The position numbers and the translations under genes were made by a program. Below the pieces are notes generated by a model. That model was not told the origin of the DNA and searched no databases. It saw only the letters and a program-made list of their open reading frames with translations. Below, piece by piece: positions 35,516-43,408 of a stretch of 64,000 nt of DNA. The stretch's first letter is position 1. Each line of letters opens with the position of its first letter. This DNA is from JANNYA01 sp031409855. Its GTDB lineage: Bacteria > Pseudomonadota > Gammaproteobacteria > Xanthomonadales > SZUA-5. Where the stretch lies: positions 1 to 64,000 of the forward strand of contig JANNYA010000066.1 in NCBI GenBank assembly GCA_031409855.1, written 5' to 3'.

Positions 35516-36628
35516 ATGTTGATTTTCGCCAGCGATACCGTGATTCGGGCCCAAAGCGGTCAGATGTTGATTCACACTACGACAGGCACCTGGCCGCCAT
35601 TTGTCGCGCAATCGCCGCAGTTAATAGGCTGGCTGGCGCAATTTATGCGCGCCACCGACGCGACGGCGGCTCTGGGCGCGCTCGATTTTGTCAATGCGCA
35701 GCAGGCCAAGGGTGTAATTGAGCATTTGCAAAAAAATGGCGCATTAGTTGACGCGCAGTCGACAGCAGCCCAGCTGCCGGAGCCTAGCGCCGCCCACGCA
35801 CAAAGCGGCAAACATTTGAATGGTCTGGCACGGCAAATTTATGATCTGAGCGCGGACGTGCAGGGCTTGGGCGAATTTGCGGAACGCCAATTACGTCAAA
35901 ATGGTGGCGCTGGTTTGGAACGGCGATTGCTTAGCCTAGGCGCAAGCATTGACGGTTTACGGCGGGAATTAAGTGCGCTGCGCGAGCCGCATTTGGCCGC
36001 CCAATTCGATGCGCTAAAGCTTAAGCCGGACGCGAACAACCTGAAATTGCACCTAGGCTGCGGCCCCGTGCACTTGGGGGGTTTCATCAATATCGACATT
36101 GCACCTGCGCCCTTGGCGATGAATGTGCTCTGGGGTTTGCCATTTGACGATGGCACCGTTCAAATCGTGTATCTGTCGCATTTATTGGAACATCTCTTTT
36201 ATCCCACCGACGTCATGGCCCTGTTTGGCGAAATTTACCGGGTGTTGGCACCCGGCGGCGTTGTACGCGTCGTCGTACCCGATATCGCCAAGTGCTTAGC
36301 CGCGTATGCGCGTGGGGATCAAGCATTTTTTGCGGCGCGGCGTGAAAACTTCAGTTGGTGGCCATCTGATGCCAGTCTGCTAGAAAACTTTCTGACTTAT
36401 GCCGGTGTCGGCCCAGAACCTAGGTATTTATTTGAGTCGCATAAATACGGCTATGATTTTGAAACTTTGGCTAAAGCGCTGGCTAAAGCGGACTTCGCCG
36501 AAATCACCCACTCTGAGTTTCAGAGTAGCCGCGAGCCAGCACTGCGTATAGAACATTTGAGCGCAGCCGCGCGTTGGCGCGCAGGGGACGAGTATTTATC
36601 CCTATTTGTGGAAGCAATTCGGCCATGA
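35516..36628 (+). CDS. SAM-dependent methyltransferase with N-terminal winged-helix-like region
   Basis: 370 aa from ATG 35516; a TTG at 35510 overlaps the oxygenase stop. The C-terminal Rossmann methyltransferase has motif I LHLGCGP (178-184), GGFINIDI, a YLSHLLEHLFYP motif, YRVLAPGGVVRVVVPD, then LFESHKYGYDFETL. The N-terminal 80 residues contain a helical ALDFVNAQQAKGVIEHLQKN segment reminiscent of winged-helix or RiPP-recognition modules that bind peptide substrates; this is a visual impression. Co-transcribed between the 2OG oxygenase and AspH genes; its TGA overlaps the next ATG (ATGA). Confidence 0.82.
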   Translation: MLIFASDTVIRAQSGQMLIHTTTGTWPPFVAQSPQLIGWLAQFMRATDATAALGALDFVNAQQAKGVIEHLQKNGALVDAQSTAAQLPEPSAAHAQSGKHLNGLARQIYDLSADVQGLGEFAERQLRQNGGAGLERRLLSLGASIDGLRRELSALREPHLAAQFDALKLKPDANNLKLHLGCGPVHLGGFINIDIAPAPLAMNVLWGLPFDDGTVQIVYLSHLLEHLFYPTDVMALFGEIYRVLAPGGVVRVVVPDIAKCLAAYARGDQAFFAARRENFSWWPSDASLLENFLTYAGVGPEPRYLFESHKYGYDFETLAKALAKADFAEITHSEFQSSREPALRIEHLSAAARWRAGDEYLSLFVEAIRP

Positions 36629-37701
36629 CGCAAGCCGCTGCACAAGTTTTGCGCCAGTTAGCCAAACAGCTCATGCAGGCGGGTGATTTTAGCAACGCCG
36701 AGGCTCAAATTCGTGCCGCAATCGCGCTCGCGCCGGGTGCTCCGATCCTACATTTAGAGCACGGGCAGATTTTCGAGCAGCAAAACAATATCAATGCTGC
36801 CACCCGTGCCTACTACCGCGCCGTGATGAAGGCGCGCGCAAAAGGGCTGTGGTTAGACGATGCAACCGTGCCAGCGCAAGTTTTGCCGCAGGTGCTGCAT
36901 GCGATGCAATTCGTAGAAACGCATCGTGATGGTGTGCTGCACGCATTGCTTGAGCCACTCTACGCCCAATTTGGCAAAACTGAACTTGAACGCGTCACTG
37001 GGGCACTCAATATCTATCTGGGTTCCGATCTTACTAAACCAGCAAGTCCGCATCAGCGCCCACACTTTTTATATGTGCCAGGCCTAACTGAAACGCCGTT
37101 TGTCGACGCCAAGCGATTCAGTTGGATAGACGCAGCACTCGATGCGCGCGCAGCAATCGCGGCTGAGGCGCATGCGGTGTTTGCGAATCAGCGGGGTGTC
37201 GAGCCTTTTCTTCAAGCCGCGCCTGGTAACGATCTGACCGTTTACATAGCAGGCGATCAAGCCAAGTGGGAAGCGCATTTTTTCTATCGGCATGGCTTAG
37301 CAAACCCGGAAAACTTAGCCGCTAGTCCTGCAACTGCGAACTTGCTGGCAAAAGCGCCACTAGTGCGCATCGCCGAACATGCGCCGGAAATATGCTTTTC
37401 CGCACTGACGCCTGGTAGCCATATCTTGGCGCACACCGGCGTCACCAATCTGCGTTTGGTGGCGCATTTGCCGTTGATTTTGCCTGACCGCTGCGCGCTA
37501 AAAGTGGCTGGCATCGAACGTGCCTGGAAACTGGATGAGGTTTTAATATTTGATGACACTTTTGAGCACGAAGCCTGGAATCGCAGCGATCAGACCCGGG
37601 TCATTTTGCTGATGGATGCTTGGCATCCGGATTTGACGCAGGCCGAGCAGATTGCCTTTGCCGAACTTATTGAAGGCATTGGCTGCTTCAACCGTGGCTG
37701 A
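36625..37701 (+). CDS. Aspartyl/asparaginyl beta-hydroxylase with TPR-like N-terminus
   Basis: 358 aa. Residues 1-130 are helical and TPR-like. The C-terminal domain is an AspH family jelly roll with the iron ligands His281 (RLVAHLPL) and His315 (DDTFEHEAWNRSD), plus LAHTGVTNLRLV and VILLMDAWHPDL, matching mammalian AspH closely in motif order. It should hydroxylate Asp/Asn residues in a protein. Its ATG overlaps the methyltransferase stop. Its placement with an oxygenase, a methyltransferase and sulfotransferases implies a common target. Confidence 0.88.
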   Translation: MTQAAAQVLRQLAKQLMQAGDFSNAEAQIRAAIALAPGAPILHLEHGQIFEQQNNINAATRAYYRAVMKARAKGLWLDDATVPAQVLPQVLHAMQFVETHRDGVLHALLEPLYAQFGKTELERVTGALNIYLGSDLTKPASPHQRPHFLYVPGLTETPFVDAKRFSWIDAALDARAAIAAEAHAVFANQRGVEPFLQAAPGNDLTVYIAGDQAKWEAHFFYRHGLANPENLAASPATANLLAKAPLVRIAEHAPEICFSALTPGSHILAHTGVTNLRLVAHLPLILPDRCALKVAGIERAWKLDEVLIFDDTFEHEAWNRSDQTRVILLMDAWHPDLTQAEQIAFAELIEGIGCFNRG

Positions 37702-37768
37702 ATTAATTGCCGCCCACATTCGCTGACTGTAACGCCTGTGTAACTTGACAGGGCACTAGCCGTGTGAC

Positions 37769-37786
37769 TTAACTCTCTGTTAACCT
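37769..37786 (+). promoter_or_regulatory. Palindromic element TTAAC-N5-GTTAA upstream of receptor 2
   Basis: TTAACTCTCTGTTAACCT, 94 bp before the ATG of receptor 2 and nearly identical to the element at 29917-29934, including its distance. Likely the binding site of a shared regulator, or a common promoter element. Confidence 0.6.
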
Positions 37787-37879
37787 GCCAGCTTGTGCTC
37801 GATGTCGAGCTCAAATTCAATGGCCTTGCCTTGCGGGGCTGGTTTTCTAACGGCTCTGCTGTACTGGAGAAAGAAACAA

Positions 37880-40741
37880 ATGATTAGTCAAAATGAACTT
37901 ACGCGTTCAATTCGATTTGCCCTTTTAGCTGGCATCTCGGCCCTTGCAGCTCCTGCATTTGCGCAGGATAGCGCGGCAGAAAAAGCCGAGGCCGAAGATC
38001 TTGATGCGGTCGTAGTCACGGGTACCCGGCTTCGTCGCGTTGATGCGGAAACTGCAAGTCCAGTTTTCGTTATTGATCGCGCCGCTATTGAAACGACCGG
38101 CGCATCGACGATCGGCGAATTTATTCAAGAAACGCCCGCAATCTCAGGGGCAGCAACGAATCCACAAGTCAATAACGGTGGTGGTACTGGTGCCGCAACT
38201 GTTTCATTGCGCGGGCTCGGTTCTGCACGAACCTTGTTGCTCGTAAACGGTCGCCGCTTTAATGCGGGTGACGTTAACGCTATTCCCATCAATGCCGTTG
38301 AGCGCGTTGAAGTGCTGAAAGATGGCGCATCGGCAATTTACGGCTCCGATGCAATCGGCGGCGTGGTCAACTTTATTCTGCGCGAAGATTTTGACGGCCT
38401 AGAGTTTTCGGCTCAATACGGCATTAGTTCTGAAGATGACGGCGAACAAACTAGCTACAGCATGATCAACGGTTCGTCCGGCGAAAACAACAATGTTGTT
38501 TTTGGCTTCAATTACAACCAAACCGAAAAAATTCTGGCACGTGACCGCGAGTTCTCTAGCGCCCCGTTTGCACTATCTAGCGGCGAAGAAATTATTCTTG
38601 GTTCGTCGCGTACACCTACAGGTCGTTACGTGGTTCCGCGTGCCGTTGCAGCAGCAGGTGGTGCAAACCTCGCCGCGTGTCAGGGCACAACGACAAACGT
38701 AACGTTAACGCGTACCGCTGGAACCTCCGGCACCTCGATCAATAACTTCCGTTGCTTTATCGGCTCTGGCCCGAACAATGATACTTATAACTTCCAGGCG
38801 GACGGCAACTTAGTTGTAACGCCGCAGGAGCGCTATAATATTTTTGCTTTAGGCAAATCAACGATCAATGATAACGTCGATTATTATTATGAGTTGATGT
38901 ACAACAATACCCGCGCATCATTCGAAATCGCGCCTGAGCCATTTGATGGTCGCCCTGCTGTTGCAAACGTGCCTTTGTCCGGCCAAAGCGTCTTCAATCC
39001 GTTCCGTGTAGACATTACCGATGGCCGTTTGCGCCTATCGGATGCCGGCCCACGTAAAGCAGAGACAGAAACTAGCAATATCCAGCTCAACACCGGCTTC
39101 CGTGGTGGTTTTGATATTGGTGACAGAAATTGGACTTATGATGCTGGCGTTGTGTACGGCCGTTCACTTGCAACCAGCGAACGTCGTGGCGAAGTTTTCT
39201 CCGCAGCACTTCGCAGTGCTTTGGGCCCGTCCTTCCGTGGTGCCAATGGTGTAGCTGTTTGTGGTACACCGACCGCACCAATTGCTGGCTGCTTGCCAGT
39301 AAATTTCTTCGGCCCATTGACCACAGATGCAGAACGTGCGGCACTTACCGCACTTATTCCTACCGTCAAGCAACGCACTTTGGGCTTGTTGAAAATGGTA
39401 ACGGCGAACGTGGGTACCAACTCGCTATTCACATTGCCGGCTGGCGACGTGGGCTTCGCACTGGGCACCGAATTTCGCAAGGAAACACTTGATTTCGTGC
39501 CAGATTTCTTGCAAGTGCTGAATGCTGACGGCAATTGCCAAGTGACAGCTGGCTGTACATCGCCAGTTGCTGGTGAGTTTTCAGTCCGCGAAATTTATTC
39601 CGAAGCGTTCGTGCCTATTATCAGCGACATGCAATTCGTGAAAAGCCTCAACATGACGATCGGCGCACGCTACTCGGATTATTTTGATTCCTTCGGCAGC
39701 ACCGACAATTACAAATTGGGCCTCGAATACCGCCCGGTTGATGATGTGTTGTTACGTGGTACCTACGCGAAAGTGTTTCGTGCGCCAACGATTAATGATT
39801 TGTTCTCTGGTCAAGGCGAAAACGCTGAGCAATATGACGACCCTTGCAACGGTTACGGAAGTGCGGCAAATCCACGCTCGCCAACGCGCGATATTGCTTG
39901 CCGAAATGTGCCAACAAATGGTCGTTTCGCTCAATCGGATACTCAAGCAAATACCCTTACCGGCGGTAACCGCGGTTTAGTACCAGAAGATGGTTCGGTC
40001 ACAACCTGGGGTATCGTTTATTCACCTTCGTGGTTGACTGGTTTTTCCGCAGTCATGGATTTCTGGCGTGTTGATCTCGAAAACGGTATTGGCTCAAGTA
40101 ACACCAGCGATATTTTGCTCAGTTGCTTTCAAACAGGTAATCCAGCGTTGTGTGGGCTCTATACTCGCGATACAACTGGCGAAGTCATCACTGTTGATAC
40201 GCGAACTGTCAATTTAGACCGCCTTGAGACGAATGGTTTGGATTTCGGTATGAAGTACGCGTTGCCAGAAACAGACTACGGCACGTTCCGCGTTAGCCTT
40301 GATTCAACCTACATAGCGGACTACAAAACGACCGGTGCGGTCGGCAACAGCTATGCTGGCGACTTCCGTGATTCATCGACAGGCGGTAACGGGCATTTTG
40401 CGCGTTGGCGTGGTCTGGGTTCAGTGGGTTGGTCGATGGGGCCGTGGGCAGCGTCTTGGAAACAGCGCTATATTCACCACATCACAGAAACCCTTGCTGA
40501 CGGAAGCGTCGATAATGGCGACGGATTTGCTGACCGTCGCACGATTGGTGCATACACCTATCACGACATCCAAGGTTCGTTCAATTTGGAAGACTTTAAT
40601 ACCCGTTTCTCGTTGGGTGTTGATAACGTAAACGATAAGCAAGCACCACGTATCTACTCAGGCTTTAATGCAACGACCGACGTGCGTACCTACGACACCG
40701 TTGGCCGCTTCTATTACTTCCGTGCGGACATCAAGTTCTAG
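37880..40741 (+). CDS. TonB-dependent outer-membrane receptor 2
   Basis: 953 aa from ATG 37880, GGAGAAAG upstream; the open frame extends to 37793 without support. Signal peptide to about APAFAQ; plug with VVVTGTRLRRVDAETASPVF, IQETPAISGA, VSLRGLGSARTLLLVNGRR, VERVEVLKDGASAIYG; barrel ending IKF. Closely related to receptor 1, including the sequences DPCNGYGSAANPRS and ACRNVPTNG, so the pair arose by local duplication. Downstream it is followed by a terminator hairpin, then the second oxygenase/sulfotransferase pair. Confidence 0.95.
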   Translation: MISQNELTRSIRFALLAGISALAAPAFAQDSAAEKAEAEDLDAVVVTGTRLRRVDAETASPVFVIDRAAIETTGASTIGEFIQETPAISGAATNPQVNNGGGTGAATVSLRGLGSARTLLLVNGRRFNAGDVNAIPINAVERVEVLKDGASAIYGSDAIGGVVNFILREDFDGLEFSAQYGISSEDDGEQTSYSMINGSSGENNNVVFGFNYNQTEKILARDREFSSAPFALSSGEEIILGSSRTPTGRYVVPRAVAAAGGANLAACQGTTTNVTLTRTAGTSGTSINNFRCFIGSGPNNDTYNFQADGNLVVTPQERYNIFALGKSTINDNVDYYYELMYNNTRASFEIAPEPFDGRPAVANVPLSGQSVFNPFRVDITDGRLRLSDAGPRKAETETSNIQLNTGFRGGFDIGDRNWTYDAGVVYGRSLATSERRGEVFSAALRSALGPSFRGANGVAVCGTPTAPIAGCLPVNFFGPLTTDAERAALTALIPTVKQRTLGLLKMVTANVGTNSLFTLPAGDVGFALGTEFRKETLDFVPDFLQVLNADGNCQVTAGCTSPVAGEFSVREIYSEAFVPIISDMQFVKSLNMTIGARYSDYFDSFGSTDNYKLGLEYRPVDDVLLRGTYAKVFRAPTINDLFSGQGENAEQYDDPCNGYGSAANPRSPTRDIACRNVPTNGRFAQSDTQANTLTGGNRGLVPEDGSVTTWGIVYSPSWLTGFSAVMDFWRVDLENGIGSSNTSDILLSCFQTGNPALCGLYTRDTTGEVITVDTRTVNLDRLETNGLDFGMKYALPETDYGTFRVSLDSTYIADYKTTGAVGNSYAGDFRDSSTGGNGHFARWRGLGSVGWSMGPWAASWKQRYIHHITETLADGSVDNGDGFADRRTIGAYTYHDIQGSFNLEDFNTRFSLGVDNVNDKQAPRIYSGFNATTDVRTYDTVGRFYYFRADIKF

Positions 40742-40776
40742 ATCCAGCGTTGTATTGAGGTTTTAATTAGCATTGA

Positions 40777-40804
40777 GGGGCTGGCCGATAGGCTGGCCCC
40801 TTTT
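40777..40804 (+). terminator. Rho-independent terminator after receptor 2
   Basis: GGGGCTGGCC-GATA-GGCTGGCCCC, a 10-bp stem with two G-T wobble pairs, followed by TTTT. It closes receptor 2 before the oxygenase 2 gene at 40880. Confidence 0.75.
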
Positions 40805-40879
40805 GCGTTTTGTGTGTACACACGGTGTAAAAGCGTGCCGTATGCCAAGCAAAAAAATATTTAAGTAGTTGAGGTTGTT

Positions 40880-41440
40880 ATGCTTTCTTTAGATCATTTT
40901 GTTCGCACCTATGATCAGCCTGGCCCGCCGACTTGGTGTGCTGAGTTAATCGAACGCTTTGAGCAATTGCAGCGATTTCAACAAGCTAACGGCGCAGGTA
41001 TTCGGCCCGGCTTAGAGCAAAGCGCGTGGACTGAGTTGGATATTGGCCGCATTGCCGATGCCGATTTTCGAGCTAAGATCAATCAGTTTATCGTCGAGAG
41101 TTTTATTCAATACAATAAAGATCTGGGATTGTCGATGCCGATTAGTCCACCTCGGCAACACGCGGAACTGATCGTAAAACGCTATCGGGCAGGCACTGAC
41201 GAATCCTTTCAATTGCATTTTGACGCTTTAGGTGAAGTGTCCAATCGCTATCTTGTATTTCTTTGGTATCTAAATGATGTGGATGAGGGCGGGGCTACGG
41301 AGTTCCCGGACCTAAGGCTAGCCATTGCACCTAAAGCCGGGCGATTGCTGGTATTCCCGCCCTATTGGATGTTTCAGCATCGCGGTACACCCCCGATCAG
41401 CGGCGACAAATACATACTTTCAACTTATTTAGTTTACTAA
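40880..41440 (+). CDS. 2OG-Fe(II) oxygenase 2 (prolyl-hydroxylase-like)
   Basis: 186 aa, ATG 40880 after a GAGG site. Iron ligands His113 and Asp115 (QLHFDAL) and His167 (MFQHRG), with Lys177 for 2-oxoglutarate, all in the arrangement seen in oxygenase 1. Shared blocks include ELIVKRYR, VFLWYLNDV, PKAGRLLVFPPYWMFQH and GDKYI. It precedes the sulfotransferase 2 gene by 16 bp, so hydroxylation and sulfation are probably linked steps. Confidence 0.9.
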   Translation: MLSLDHFVRTYDQPGPPTWCAELIERFEQLQRFQQANGAGIRPGLEQSAWTELDIGRIADADFRAKINQFIVESFIQYNKDLGLSMPISPPRQHAELIVKRYRAGTDESFQLHFDALGEVSNRYLVFLWYLNDVDEGGATEFPDLRLAIAPKAGRLLVFPPYWMFQHRGTPPISGDKYILSTYLVY

Positions 41441-41456
41441 CCAGGCCAGATATTGC

Positions 41457-43235
41457 ATGACCAATCTTACGGTTGCCCTTGAACACTTTAGCGCGCAGCA
41501 ACCGGAACAAGCGATTGCGATCTGCGATCAACTGTTAGCGCTAGAACCTAACGCTACCGGCCCTATCACCGTGCGCGCGCTGTGTCTGGCAATGCGCGGC
41601 GACTATGCTGCAGCGGAAACACAGTTCAGACGCCTGATCGAGCTGGAGCCAAACGACTCTTCTCACTATATCAATTTAGCAGCGACGCTAAAGGATCAGG
41701 GTAGACCCGCCGACGCTTTTCAGCTGATGCAAAGTGCGCTTAATGGGCCTGCAGATAGTGCCGCGCTCAGATTTGAGATTGCGATTTGGCAAATGGACGG
41801 GGCAAATTATTTAGCCGCCTGCAAGTTGCTTGAGCCTCTATTTGCGGCCTCGCCAGCGGATGCCTTTCTTCGTGTCCTTTTCGCGCGTTGCCTCATAGAG
41901 ACGGCGAGATTGCCACGCGCAAGACAAGTGCTACTGTCATTAAAAGATTATCAAAACGCCGACGTGCTCACCAAAATTCAGGCCGGAATTGCATTTATGC
42001 AACTGGACAAATTTGCTGAAGCTGAAGCGTTGTTTCGTCAAGCGCTAGCCCTTGATCCTGGGGCGGATGATGCGAGCTATAACTTACTCGCACTATTTGA
42101 GCGTTCGAACCAAATGGACTTGGCGGTGACTTTGCTTGCGCAGTTGCCAGTAGCACAAACGGCTGAGCAAAGCTTGCTTCGGGCCAAGGTGCTTCGGCGC
42201 TCTGGACAAGTCAGTGCCGCGCTCAAAATGTTGCGTGCGATAGATTCGACTAAAATTAATAGCAGAACGTCGGCCGATGTGAACTTCGCGCTAGCTGGCG
42301 TTGAGGATCAATCTGGCAACTGTGACGCTGCGATGCGCGCATTGGATATCGCGCATGCCGCACAGTTGAGCACCTACAAGACGAATCACCCGGACCGAAC
42401 CGAAACGTTGGACTTAGGCTGGGTGAATGAAACCGTCAGCCGCATGCAGATCGAAAAGTTCGCGGGCTCAAACCCTTGCGAGGATACGCCTACCTTCCTA
42501 GTCGGCTTTATGCGCTCAGGCACGACCCTAATTGAACAAATGCTCGCCGCACACCCGCAAGTTCTCACACTGGACGAGAGACCCGCGCTCGAATCCGTCG
42601 TCGTCGAAATTCGGCGCCTTGGCTTGCGCTATCCGCAAGACCTAGATCAGTTCAACAGCGCAGAGATAGATGCGCTGAGAGCTGTGTATTTTACCGAAGC
42701 GGACGCGCACATCACGCGCCTACCAAATGTGCATCTAGTCGACAAATACCCTTTTAATTTAGGCCGCCTCGGACTTATTCGCCTATTGTTCCCCCGTGCA
42801 AAAGTAGTGTTTGCGCTTCGCCATCCGTGCGATGTCGTTTTAAGCTCTGTCATGCAACACTTTAAAATCAATTCGGGCACGATGGCTTTCAACTCCATTG
42901 GCTCGGCGGCCACCACTTACGCGGCGGTGATGTCGATGTGGGTTGAGCAACGTGAAATATCTGGGTTGGACATCCACACAATAAGGTACGAATCACTGGT
43001 TCAGTCACCCGAACCAAGCGCAAGAGCACTACTCAAGCACCTCGGATTAGCATGGAGTGACGCCGTACTAGTTCCCAATAAACAGGCGAAAGGCAAGTTT
43101 ATTTCCACCCCAAGCTACTCCCAAGTCGCCACCCCGATTCACCAACGCTCGGTTGAGCGTTGGCAAAAATACGGGCGCTATTTCGAGCCAGTTCTGCCCA
43201 TACTTCAACCCTGGATTGACCGCTTTGAGTATTGA
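41457..43235 (+). CDS. TPR-repeat sulfotransferase 2
   Basis: 592 aa. TPR-like repeats (e.g. AAAETQFRRLIELEPNDSSH) to about residue 330, then a sulfotransferase domain with the PAPS loop FLVGFMRSGTTLIEQML (351-357), LDERPALESVV, VHLVDKYPFNLGRL and RAKVVFALRHPCDVVLSS. Paralogue of the minus-strand enzyme at 32963-34831, with the same domain order. The target acceptor is unknown. Confidence 0.9.
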   Translation: MTNLTVALEHFSAQQPEQAIAICDQLLALEPNATGPITVRALCLAMRGDYAAAETQFRRLIELEPNDSSHYINLAATLKDQGRPADAFQLMQSALNGPADSAALRFEIAIWQMDGANYLAACKLLEPLFAASPADAFLRVLFARCLIETARLPRARQVLLSLKDYQNADVLTKIQAGIAFMQLDKFAEAEALFRQALALDPGADDASYNLLALFERSNQMDLAVTLLAQLPVAQTAEQSLLRAKVLRRSGQVSAALKMLRAIDSTKINSRTSADVNFALAGVEDQSGNCDAAMRALDIAHAAQLSTYKTNHPDRTETLDLGWVNETVSRMQIEKFAGSNPCEDTPTFLVGFMRSGTTLIEQMLAAHPQVLTLDERPALESVVVEIRRLGLRYPQDLDQFNSAEIDALRAVYFTEADAHITRLPNVHLVDKYPFNLGRLGLIRLLFPRAKVVFALRHPCDVVLSSVMQHFKINSGTMAFNSIGSAATTYAAVMSMWVEQREISGLDIHTIRYESLVQSPEPSARALLKHLGLAWSDAVLVPNKQAKGKFISTPSYSQVATPIHQRSVERWQKYGRYFEPVLPILQPWIDRFEY

Positions 43236-43341
43236 TTGGCAGCGCGCGCAGCAGGTCACGTTCGCGCATATTCGAGCTATTTAGTATTACAGAAACGCCA
43301 GTTGGATAAAAATAACAGATGAAATTCTCCTTACGATTGCG

Positions 43342-43359
43342 TTAAACTTTCGCTAAGTC
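43342..43359 (+). promoter_or_regulatory. Degenerate form of the receptor-upstream element
   Basis: TTAAACTTTCGCTAAGTC lies 50 bp before receptor 3. It keeps TTAA-x-C-x-T and TAA positions of the elements at 29917 and 37769, but the palindrome is weak and the spacing differs. Confidence 0.25.
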
Positions 43360-43408
43360 GCGGTTACATCCACGCGCTGTCCCCACACAAAGCATAAGGA
43401 TTCAAAAA

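Noticed and set aside
37702..37879. Possible precursor peptide near the modifying enzymes
   Set aside because: No short ORF with a ribosome site was found in this gap or the other receptor-locus gaps (40742-40879, 43236-43408).
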